A stretch of DNA of 37,045 nt, from positions 1 to 37,045 of the forward strand of contig JAKSVT010000019.1 in assembly GCA_024407875.1 (NCBI GenBank). Reading direction: 5' to 3'. This document shows positions 30,733 through 37,045 of the stretch, one piece after another (within the stretch, counting starts at the first letter, position 1; every line of letters starts with the position of its first letter). Under the pieces are notes generated by a model. That model was not told the DNA's origin. It saw only the letters and a list, made by a program, of their open reading frames with translations, and ran no database searches. The position numbers were made by a program, and so were the translations under genes. This DNA is from Alphaproteobacteria bacterium (GTDB lineage: Bacteria > Pseudomonadota > Alphaproteobacteria > CAAGCB01 > CAG-977).

Positions 30733-31071
30733 ATGAAAAAAGAATGTTTTTTCAAAAAAACATACGTGAAGAATGCTATAAAAATATTTGTAATAGCATC
30801 TTTTATCACGTTTATGTTTACGGCGATTGCTAATGCAGCAATGCCACTAGGGACTGAAAATCCTTTTACAACAGCTCAAACAGCAATTCAGTCTTTAATA
30901 GAAAACGCAATAACACTTGGCAAATGGCTAGCAATGGCAAGTATGGTCGTATGTGCTTTATGCGCTTTCACCGGAAGATTTAATAAAGATCATTGCATTA
31001 AGTTAGCTTTAATTATGGCAGCTTTTTCTGGTCTTGGATGGATTATAGATTTGTTTATGGGAAATAACTAA
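30733..31071 (+). CDS. virB2: VirB2/TrbC-type conjugative pilin
   Basis: This 112-residue protein (from ATG 30733; an ATG at 30721 adds four residues and neither has a good SD) has a long signal peptide ending TAIANA. Mature pilin has two hydrophobic helices (LAMASMVVCALCAFTG and CIKLALIMAAFSGLGWIIDL) with a short polar loop containing RFNKDH. This is the TrbC/VirB2 pilin layout. It would polymerise into the type IV secretion pilus. Its stop is directly adjacent to the virB3 ATG. Confidence 0.8.
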   Translation: MKKECFFKKTYVKNAIKIFVIASFITFMFTAIANAAMPLGTENPFTTAQTAIQSLIENAITLGKWLAMASMVVCALCAFTGRFNKDHCIKLALIMAAFSGLGWIIDLFMGNN

Positions 31072-31389
31072 ATGGCATCTATAATTTATCATAGCGTATT
31101 AAAGCCTCAAAAGATGTTGTTTGTTGCAACATATTTACTTTATGCAGAAGCTTTATGCTTAACTTTGATAACTGTTATTACAGGTTCTCCTGTAATGACA
31201 GTTGTTATTGCTGTTTTAGCTCATATCTTTTGCATTAACTTAACTAATAAAGAGCCTCATATTAATAACATTATTAGAAATAGAATTTCTTATTTTATGG
31301 AATGTCTAGGTTGCAAAGAAGTCGGGGCTCCTCATTTTAAAACGCCTACTATTTATAAAGATAATGTGAGATTTTATTATGAACTTTGA
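31072..31389 (+). CDS. virB3: VirB3-like inner-membrane T4SS protein
   Basis: This 105-residue protein starts with SIIYHSVLKPQKMLFVATYL then two adjacent membrane helices (about residues 17-55) and a cytoplasmic tail. The size, the position between VirB2 and VirB4 and the helix pattern fit VirB3. It begins right at the virB2 stop and overlaps virB4 by 11 bp. VirB3 anchors the VirB4 ATPase complex. Confidence 0.78.
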   Translation: MASIIYHSVLKPQKMLFVATYLLYAEALCLTLITVITGSPVMTVVIAVLAHIFCINLTNKEPHINNIIRNRISYFMECLGCKEVGAPHFKTPTIYKDNVRFYYEL

Positions 31390-33676
31390 ATTTTTACTCC
31401 CAATCATTGGCGGTTTTTCTGCTTATGGATTAACTAAAGCATTACTTCCTAAAGAAAATAAAAAAGAAAATTTAGTATCAGTTATGGATGAAATTCCTAT
31501 AACAGATATTAAAAATGAACTTGTTTATACACAAACAAATCAAATCTTTAAAGTTATTAGATTACAAGGACAATCTGTTGCGGGTAAAAAAGCTAGTGAA
31601 CTAGAAAAAGCGTTTATTAGTAGAAGTTTGTTTTTTAGAAATATATCAGAAAACAAAGTTCAATTAAGAATAGTAAGTACAAAACATATTCATCCTGTAA
31701 TTAAAAAACGCCAAAATGAAAATGCTGTTTTAAATGAGTTAGTTAATAGATGGGAAAATAAATTAGATAAAAGTTTTAAAACAAAGCATTTTATTATTGT
31801 ATCAGGAACTAATGAAGGTGAAATTGATGCTGTTATAAAAGAAGCTTTTATAAACTTATCTGAGTTAAATCCAAATGTATTAAGTGGATTAGAATTATTA
31901 AAGTTTTTAAGCTCTATTTATAACTATAAAGAATTTGAAATTAATAATGTTAATGAAATAGCACAATCACGAATTGAAATTGATAATAAAGGCATAATTA
32001 CAGAACAATATGCAGGATCAGAAAAGTTTAAAATTGTATTTGGCATTAAAGATATTGGAGATAGTGTAAATTCTAAAATTATTGATAGCTTATTATCTTT
32101 ACCTTATGAAATGACATTATCTGTACATCTTTTACCAATAAATAAAACTCAAGCGATTTCAAATTTAGATAAAAGAATAATGCAATTAAACTTAGGCAAG
32201 AAAGAAATTAACTTATCAACTAATGAAGAAATCAAAGAACTTAAAGAACAAGTAGAAAACAATAAACTATCTTTAATAGAAACAGAATTTACTATTTTAA
32301 TTACGCTTGATAATGAAGTGCAAATTGAACAAGCTGCTTTAGATGTTTATTCTGTATTAGGAAAAAGCAATATTAGGCCTGTTTTAGAAGAACGTTTATC
32401 TATGCCTAAGTTTTGGGGTCAATGCCCAGGAAGAGATGCTTTTAATAGAGAACTATTATTAACAAGCAATAATCTAGCAGATTTATGCCCTTTAAATAAA
32501 GCTGAAACAGGACTTAATAAATGCGATTGGGGTAATTTACCCGTATGTTATTTTCCAAGTGTTCCATCTGGAAATCCTTTTGGATTTACGTTTCATGCAA
32601 CAAGTGAAGATCAAGCGCCTCCGCATTGTTGCGTGTTTGCCCCAACAGGATCAGGTAAAACTGTTTTAATATTGCATTTAGTATCACAAGCATTAGCAGC
32701 TTATCCTGATTTATCTGTATTTATGTTGGATCGTGATAATGGCGTTACATGTTTTACAGAACTTTTAGGCGGTGTTTATCATCAAATATCACAAGAAGGA
32801 AATATTAGTTTAAATCCTTTTGATTGTGATATTGAAGATGAGACTAATTTAAATATGTTTTTGCAAATATTGACTAATGCAGAAACAGAACAAGAAAAAT
32901 CAGATATTAGATTGTTTGTAGAAGAAATTTTAAAACAGCCAATAACAAATAGAAGAATGGATGTTTATTATAATGAACTTGTTCCAAATGGAGTATTTAA
33001 AGATAAGCTTAAAAAATGGGTTTATGGAAATACTTTAAATGCAAAATTATTTAATGGATCAAGAGATACATTAAATGTTGGTAATAACAGATTAAATGTA
33101 TTTGGATTAGATAATATAAAAGATGATCCTAATGCTGCAGCTGCTTTATTCTTTTATTTATTTAAGAAAATTGAAAAGAATGCAAAGACAGGAAAACCAA
33201 GTTTATTAATTGTAGATGAAGCTCCAACTTTGTTGTCAAGTCCAGCTCTAAAAGCTGAAATTGAAAAGCTATTAAAAACTGCTCGTAAGCAGAGAATGGC
33301 AATATTTATGGCGTTTCAAGGAACCAATGATCTTAAACAATTAAATATAAAAGAAACAATACTTACTAACTGTCATACTAGATTTTTTTATGATGGCTGT
33401 GCAGGAACTTTAGATGAAATTGATGGATTTAATTTAACCGAGAGCGAAACAGAGTTTGTTTTAACAAGAGGTGCCAAAATTGAAGGTGCAAAAAGGCCAA
33501 TATTAATGCAACGCCAAGGTGTAAATGTATTTTTAGATACAGATATGAGCTGTTTAGGCAATTACATTAATGCCTTTAAAGGTGGAGCTAAGACTGTTCA
33601 CTTTATGGAATATGCAAAGAAAAATTCTGATAACCCGTATGAATATTATTTAAAACACTTAGGAGAAAATAGATGA
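31379..33676 (+). CDS. virB4: VirB4-type T4SS ATPase
   Basis: This 765-residue ATPase has an N-terminal membrane segment (FLLPIIGGFSAYGLTKALL) and Walker A near residue 420 (FAPTGSGKTVLIL). Walker B is near 608 (LLIVDEAPTLL), with downstream FMAFQGTNDLKQL. It powers pilus assembly and substrate transfer in conjugation. Its N-terminal hydrophobic segment is longer than in many VirB4 proteins. Its stop overlaps the start of the next gene (ATGA). This proves the element encodes a T4SS, though virB5-virB11, coupling protein and relaxase are not in view. Confidence 0.92.
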   Translation: MNFEFLLPIIGGFSAYGLTKALLPKENKKENLVSVMDEIPITDIKNELVYTQTNQIFKVIRLQGQSVAGKKASELEKAFISRSLFFRNISENKVQLRIVSTKHIHPVIKKRQNENAVLNELVNRWENKLDKSFKTKHFIIVSGTNEGEIDAVIKEAFINLSELNPNVLSGLELLKFLSSIYNYKEFEINNVNEIAQSRIEIDNKGIITEQYAGSEKFKIVFGIKDIGDSVNSKIIDSLLSLPYEMTLSVHLLPINKTQAISNLDKRIMQLNLGKKEINLSTNEEIKELKEQVENNKLSLIETEFTILITLDNEVQIEQAALDVYSVLGKSNIRPVLEERLSMPKFWGQCPGRDAFNRELLLTSNNLADLCPLNKAETGLNKCDWGNLPVCYFPSVPSGNPFGFTFHATSEDQAPPHCCVFAPTGSGKTVLILHLVSQALAAYPDLSVFMLDRDNGVTCFTELLGGVYHQISQEGNISLNPFDCDIEDETNLNMFLQILTNAETEQEKSDIRLFVEEILKQPITNRRMDVYYNELVPNGVFKDKLKKWVYGNTLNAKLFNGSRDTLNVGNNRLNVFGLDNIKDDPNAAAALFFYLFKKIEKNAKTGKPSLLIVDEAPTLLSSPALKAEIEKLLKTARKQRMAIFMAFQGTNDLKQLNIKETILTNCHTRFFYDGCAGTLDEIDGFNLTESETEFVLTRGAKIEGAKRPILMQRQGVNVFLDTDMSCLGNYINAFKGGAKTVHFMEYAKKNSDNPYEYYLKHLGENR

Positions 33677-33960
33677 CAAAGAATGAATTAATAGACTTAT
33701 TAAGATTAGGTGTACAAATTGATGAAGAAAAACAAAAAAATAGTGCATTTATAACGAAAGATGATTTAGCATCTTGGGATTATGTAATTAATACATTATT
33801 CCCACTAATTAAAGATTATAGGACAAGAAAGATCGTTTGGTTAAGATTAAAAGGAACACCTTGGAAGAATATTTCTAGTGAAGCTAAAGTATCTGAAAGA
33901 AGAAGCTATGGATTGTTTCAAGAAGGAATAAATTTAATTCATAAATCTTTAAATTTATGA
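33673..33960 (+). CDS. Small HTH protein (DUF6362-like)
   Basis: This 95-residue protein's C-terminal half, RTRKIVWLRLKGTPWKNISS + EAKVSERRSYGLFQEG, resembles the sigma-like helix-turn-helix DUF6362 proteins of alphaproteobacterial phages and plasmids. It shares an ATGA overlap with virB4, so it is translated with the T4SS genes. It may regulate transfer. It is the last gene before the Fic insertion; the T4SS operon seems to be interrupted here, since no virB5 follows. Confidence 0.65.
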   Translation: MTKNELIDLLRLGVQIDEEKQKNSAFITKDDLASWDYVINTLFPLIKDYRTRKIVWLRLKGTPWKNISSEAKVSERRSYGLFQEGINLIHKSLNL

Positions 33961-34006
33961 TTTTTTGCTGATTTTAAACAAAAAAAGCTTACAGCGTAAT
34001 TAATTC

Positions 34007-34050
34007 ATCTGGTAATTTTGGTTGACTTATCTGGGAATATCTGGTAATAT
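34007..34050 (+). promoter_or_regulatory. Promoter and three-iteron operator of the Fic gene
   Basis: ATCTGGTAAT (34007-34016), ATCTGGGAAT (34029-34038) and ATCTGGTAAT (34039-34048) form three direct iterons. A sigma-70 promoter overlaps them: TTGACT (34022-34027), 17-bp spacer made of the iterons, TAATAT (34045-34050). A protein binding the iterons would block the promoter. The Fic protein's own C-terminal winged helix is the obvious candidate. Confidence 0.7.
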
Positions 34051-34074
34051 TCAGTAAAATTGGAAGGAGGCAAT

Positions 34075-35139
34075 ATGCCAAGAATAAAAGATATTGTTAT
34101 CACACCAGATATGTTAAATAAAATTGCTGAAATTGAACAATTTATTGGTTCATGGAGTGCAGATTTATCTAAATTGACACCGGATGAATTAAAAGTTATG
34201 AAGCGGGTTGCAACGATTGAGTCTGTCGGTTCTTCTAATCGTATTGAGGGCAATAAAATGTCCGATGCTCAAATTGAGGAGCTATTTAGCCATATCAATA
34301 AAAAATCTTTTAAATCGCGTGATGAGGAAGAAGTCGCAGGGTATTCAGATTTAATTAACACGATATTTGAGAATTACAATGACATTCCTCTAACGGAAAA
34401 TTATATTAAGCAGTTACATCAGATTCTTTTGAAATATTCTTCTAAAGATGAACGTCATCGCGGTGAATACAAAAAGGACAGTAATCGTGTAGCAGCTTAT
34501 GATGCAACCGGAAAAGAAATCGGAACTATTTTTGAAACAGCATCTCCTTTTGATACACCACTCTTGATGAGCGAGTTAATTAAATGGACAAACGATACTT
34601 TTGAGGATCGGTTCTTGCACCCCATTATTACGATTGGGGTATTTATCGTTCATTTCTTGTCGATACATCCATTTACAGATGGTAACGGTCGTATGTCACG
34701 CGCTTTGACTGTACTGTTGATGCTGAAAAACAAATACAGCTATATGCCGTATACTTCTATGGAATCAATTATCGAAGCAAGTAAAGATGCATATTATCGG
34801 GCTTTACGGGGAACACAAAAAACGATATGGAGTGATAAGGTTGATTATGAACCTTGGTTAACGTTCTTTGTCACATCACTTCAAAAGCAAAAGCGTGCAT
34901 TGGAAGATAAAATTAAAAACATCAAAAAGGTTGATACGGATAAATTGTCCCTAACTGCACGCGAAATAATGAGCCTGTTTACTGGCAATGCAGAATTGAG
35001 TATCTCTGAAATGGTTAAAAAAATAGGTAAAAATGCAGAAACAGTTCGTAAATCTGTACAAAGTCTAGTGAAGAAAGGATATTTGACCAAATTAGGAACA
35101 ACACGCGGTGTTTCATATATAAGAAATAGCGAAGAATAG
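34075..35139 (+). CDS. fic: Class II Fic family protein (AMP transferase) with winged-helix C-terminus
   Basis: This 354-residue protein starts at ATG 34075 behind SD GGAGG. The inhibitory motif SSNRIEGN (S-x3-E-G) stands before the Fic core, the class II arrangement. The catalytic motif is HPFTDGNGRMSR (the last G of the common HPFxDGNGRxGR is S). An N-terminal DUF4172/Fic_N-like helical region and a C-terminal winged helix (LSISEMVKKIGKNAETVRKS) flank the core. It should transfer AMP to hydroxyls of target proteins once the inhibitory helix is released. Its DNA looks less AT-rich than neighbouring element genes, which suggests separate acquisition. Confidence 0.9.
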   Translation: MPRIKDIVITPDMLNKIAEIEQFIGSWSADLSKLTPDELKVMKRVATIESVGSSNRIEGNKMSDAQIEELFSHINKKSFKSRDEEEVAGYSDLINTIFENYNDIPLTENYIKQLHQILLKYSSKDERHRGEYKKDSNRVAAYDATGKEIGTIFETASPFDTPLLMSELIKWTNDTFEDRFLHPIITIGVFIVHFLSIHPFTDGNGRMSRALTVLLMLKNKYSYMPYTSMESIIEASKDAYYRALRGTQKTIWSDKVDYEPWLTFFVTSLQKQKRALEDKIKNIKKVDTDKLSLTAREIMSLFTGNAELSISEMVKKIGKNAETVRKSVQSLVKKGYLTKLGTTRGVSYIRNSEE

Positions 35140-35148
35140 TTCTTGTGT

Positions 35149-35190
35149 ATCTGGTAACAGATAAATAACTATCTGGGAATATCTGGTAAT
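35149..35190 (+). promoter_or_regulatory. Second copy of the Fic iteron operator
   Basis: ATCTGGTAAC (35149-35158), ATCTGGGAAT (35171-35180) and ATCTGGTAAT (35181-35190) have the same spacing (22 and 10 bases) as upstream of fic; 22 bases are identical. The -35 is lost (AATAACT in place of TTGACT). It probably was the promoter of a second fic gene now reduced to a remnant. Confidence 0.7.
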
Positions 35191-35214
35191 AAACAACTTC
35201 AAGATACTTAATCT

Positions 35215-35241
35215 AAGGTAATCACAAATCGTGACTACCTT
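35215..35241. terminator. Hairpin after fic
   Basis: AAGGTAaTCAC-AAATC-GTGAcTACCTT pairs with one internal mismatch. ATAAAG follows, no U-run. It is a possible terminator or further operator. Confidence 0.4.
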
Positions 35242-35371
35242 ATAAAGAATTAATTACGAAGTCTAGAAGCTAAGAAAATCAAGGGAAAGAAGATTTAACG
35301 AAAATTTAATCTACAAAACAAACAGCGGATTTCTGCGATTTTAATATTTTAATCGAACAAAAACCTAAAAA

Positions 35372-35641
35372 TCACTACAAAAACGTCATTTAGAAGATAA
35401 GATAAAAAAGGCAACTGATACTATAAGATACAACAAAACAGAACAGAGTGTTATAGATTTGTTTGATACAAAATCTAATTGGTCAGTTTTAGAGTTAGCT
35501 GAAACATTAGGTAAAAACAGTGAGACAGTTAAAAAGAATGTTCAACACCTTGTAAAGAAAGGTGTTCTGGACAAGCAAGGCTCAACCAAAGGAACATATT
35601 ATGTTTTGAAAAAGCAATATAATGTGGCAAAGAGAATTTAA
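35372..35641 (+). pseudogene. C-terminal remnant of a second Fic protein
   Basis: The frame from 35372 reads SLQKRHLEDKIKKATDTIRY, aligned with SLQKQKRALEDKIKNIKK of the intact Fic. It continues LELAETLGKNSETVKKNVQH + LVKKGVLDKQGSTKGTYYVL, clearly homologous to the intact protein's winged helix (ISEMVKKIGKNAETVRKSVQ). No start codon or Fic core precedes it; a TAA lies just upstream. A TTG at 35459 could start a 60-residue winged-helix protein, but there is no SD. It may still act as a DNA-binding competitor if expressed. Confidence 0.7.
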
Positions 35642-35670
35642 TCACAACAATTTTAAAATCCAGCCGATAT

Positions 35671-35958
35671 TTATTTTTTCATATTCCGAACAGTTTCAAT
35701 TTCAGAATTGATTTCATCTAAAGTCATTTCTGTTATGCCATTTTTTTCAGCAAGTTGACGCATTTGATAAAAAGCATTCATTGATTTTGTTATCGTATCA
35801 TTGGCACTAATTTCAAAAGGTATTTTTCTTTCACGAACAACAGCTTTAGCAAAAATATTAAAGGCTGTAGATAGTGAAAACCCAAATTCATGACAAAGTT
35901 GTTCAAAATTTTGTTTTAATTGTTCATCCATTCGAATGCTAAAAGTTGATTGAGCCAT
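35671..35958 (-). CDS. RelB/DinJ family antitoxin, without toxin
   Basis: This 95-residue protein starts MAQSTFSIRMDEQLKQNFEQ, the ribbon-helix-helix of DinJ/RelB antitoxins, followed by FGFSLSTAFNIFAKAVVRER and a C-terminal toxin-binding helix (ITEMTLDEINSEIETVRNM). A YafQ/RelE toxin gene normally follows directly. Here the next downstream DNA on the minus strand is the Fic remnant, so the toxin has been lost. SD GGAG and a strong promoter precede it. It may act as an anti-addiction module against a chromosomal toxin. Confidence 0.87.
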   Translation of the reverse strand: MAQSTFSIRMDEQLKQNFEQLCHEFGFSLSTAFNIFAKAVVRERKIPFEISANDTITKSMNAFYQMRQLAEKNGITEMTLDEINSEIETVRNMKK

Positions 35959-35978
35959 TTTTTTTCTCCTTTTTTATA

Positions 35979-36006
35979 ATTATATAATAAATGAACATAA
36001 TTGCAA
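35979..36006 (-). promoter_or_regulatory. Promoter of the relB-like gene
   Basis: On the minus strand TTGCAA (36001-36006), 16-bp spacer, TATAAT (35979-35984, perfect -10), about 20 bases before the ATG. Confidence 0.75.
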
Positions 36007-36419
36007 CTAAAATGGTATTGGAATAAATTACGTTATAAACTTTTTTTGTTCAAAATCTGCTAAAGTTCATAAAAAAAATGCAAAAAATCATCTCAAAAAT
36101 TTCATTTTTTGATAAATTTTGACCTAAAAATTTGATTTTTAACGTTTCATTTTGATTATTTTTCCAAATAGATACAGTACCCCCGTATAAATATTCACTA
36201 GGAGTCACTTCATATCATCAAGCTACAGCTTTAAATGTTGTTTTTTGCTTATCTTAGAGCCTAATTTTAGCTTTGATTTGCATAACAATAAAAGAAGTTA
36301 GTAAAAACATTTCTTTTACGTAATTTTTTTGTTTTTGTTTTTAATTATGACACGTTTTGTCGTTTTGCTTAGTTATTTTTTAATTATGAAATTAAAAGTT
36401 CGTAATTGGAGAATGAATT
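36007..36419. other. Gene-free AT-rich spacer
   Basis: About 410 bases with T-rich runs and no credible ORF or RNA gene. Its right end holds SD TTGGAG for the gene at 36420. Nothing else was recognised. Confidence 0.5.
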
Positions 36420-36683
36420 ATGATGGTTAGTCCCGAGAATTATATTAAAGAACATAAAGATGAAAATTTTGAGCAATTGATAAAAACCAAAAATGATTTA
36501 TTAGGTGAAATTAGCAATTTAGAAAAGTTGGTTTTATCTAAAGATCATGATAATCCAGAATGGGATGTTTGTCCTAGTCCTGATGTCAAATATCAAATTA
36601 GCTTAGAATATTTATCAAAGCTTTGTTTGTGCATGATGGAGAAAAATAAGAATAGGGTATTTAATGAATATATGGAAAATTAG
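36420..36683 (+). CDS. Hypothetical 87-residue protein
   Basis: It begins MMVSPENYIKEHKDENFEQL behind SD TTGGAGAATGAATT. It is acidic and helical throughout (LLGEISNLEKLVLSKDHDNP, SLEYLSKLCLCMMEKNKNRV) with three Cys. No family recognised. A second gene with the same kind of SD follows after 25 bases, so they form a two-gene unit. Likely accessory cargo of the element. Confidence 0.55.
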   Translation: MMVSPENYIKEHKDENFEQLIKTKNDLLGEISNLEKLVLSKDHDNPEWDVCPSPDVKYQISLEYLSKLCLCMMEKNKNRVFNEYMEN

Positions 36684-36708
36684 TATATAAATTTGTAATG
36701 GAGAAAAT

Positions 36709-37029
36709 ATGAATATGGAACTTGAAAACGATAGTACTGATGATTTGGAATTGAAATTTGAAAATGAATTCCTAAGACAATTAGTGTTTGATAGTAATAA
36801 ACAAAATGAATATATCGTTGATGAAATAAGATATACTTGTTTATCGTATCTTCCTGTATCGAATTGGGCATATTCATATAAAAGAACAGAAGACGGCATA
36901 AAATATGTGTATGAAGCTGGAGCCTCTGGATGTTTAGAATTTTTTCCGAGTGATGCTTATGTAAAATTTATAATTGAAAAAAATAAAATATTTTCAGGAC
37001 GGTTTAGCATAGTTGAGACTCAAGAATAA
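36709..37029 (+). CDS. Hypothetical 106-residue protein
   Basis: SD AATGGAG precedes ATG 36709. The N-terminus is acidic (MNMELENDSTDDLELKFENE). The C-terminal half, VSNWAYSYKRTEDGIKYVYE + AGASGCLEFFPSDAYVKFII, looks like a small beta-rich domain. No recognised family. It follows the 87-residue gene in probable operon. The 16 bases to the window end hold nothing readable. Confidence 0.55.
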   Translation: MNMELENDSTDDLELKFENEFLRQLVFDSNKQNEYIVDEIRYTCLSYLPVSNWAYSYKRTEDGIKYVYEAGASGCLEFFPSDAYVKFIIEKNKIFSGRFSIVETQE

Positions 37030-37045
37030 CCGGGAAAGCGGTTTT

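Overview
The window is a strongly AT-rich chromosomal segment of a Gram-negative bacterium. The run RNase D-type exonuclease, kdsD, lptC, lptA, lptB, rpoN, hpf, ptsN is the arrangement usual in Alphaproteobacteria. Together with the low GC this suggests a low-GC, perhaps gut-associated alphaproteobacterium. That assignment is inference; no rRNA or other phylogenetic marker was compared.

Left accessory region (1-4,720). Seven paralogous short ORFs plus one small remnant lie on the minus strand. They share a near-identical leader of the bacteriocin double-glycine type (ELKDEDLxxIxAG) followed by completely different 20-40 residue tails. Copies B, C, F and G are open. Copy A has an in-frame amber stop, copy D is frameshifted in an A8 tract, copy E has lost its start and copy H is only a leader stub. 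DNA segments of tails and spacers are repeated exactly between copies, so the array is a recombining mosaic. It is interrupted by an AbiE-type toxin-antitoxin pair bounded by 64-bp direct repeats, and by a small outer-membrane beta-barrel gene. No processing or export gene for the peptides is visible. This array is the best candidate for an undescribed system.

Core region (4,979-27,200). A stand-alone TrpB2-like tryptophan synthase beta chain and the serine/threonine transporter SstT are followed by a transglutaminase-like / permuted ATP-grasp / alpha-E operon. Next comes a minus-strand block (GT4 glycosyltransferase, lipoprotein, GST), then tRNA-Leu(CAG) and the RNase D-lpt-rpoN-ptsN block. 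After ptsN lies an unusual STAS-kinase fusion. The region ends with a convergent minus-strand FAD oxidoreductase/MarC pair, then lepA, tRNA-Gln(CTG) and HU.

Right accessory region (27,400-37,045). An integrative element starts in the 3' half of a tRNA-Lys(UUU) gene. It carries a tyrosine recombinase surrounded by repeats, a RelE/HigB-HigA-type toxin-antitoxin pair, and the start of a type IV secretion operon (virB2-virB3-virB4). It also has a class II Fic gene under an iteron-covered promoter, with the same iteron set repeated downstream before a Fic C-terminal remnant. An orphan RelB/DinJ antitoxin and two unknown small genes follow. The other end of the element, and any relaxase or coupling protein, are outside the window.
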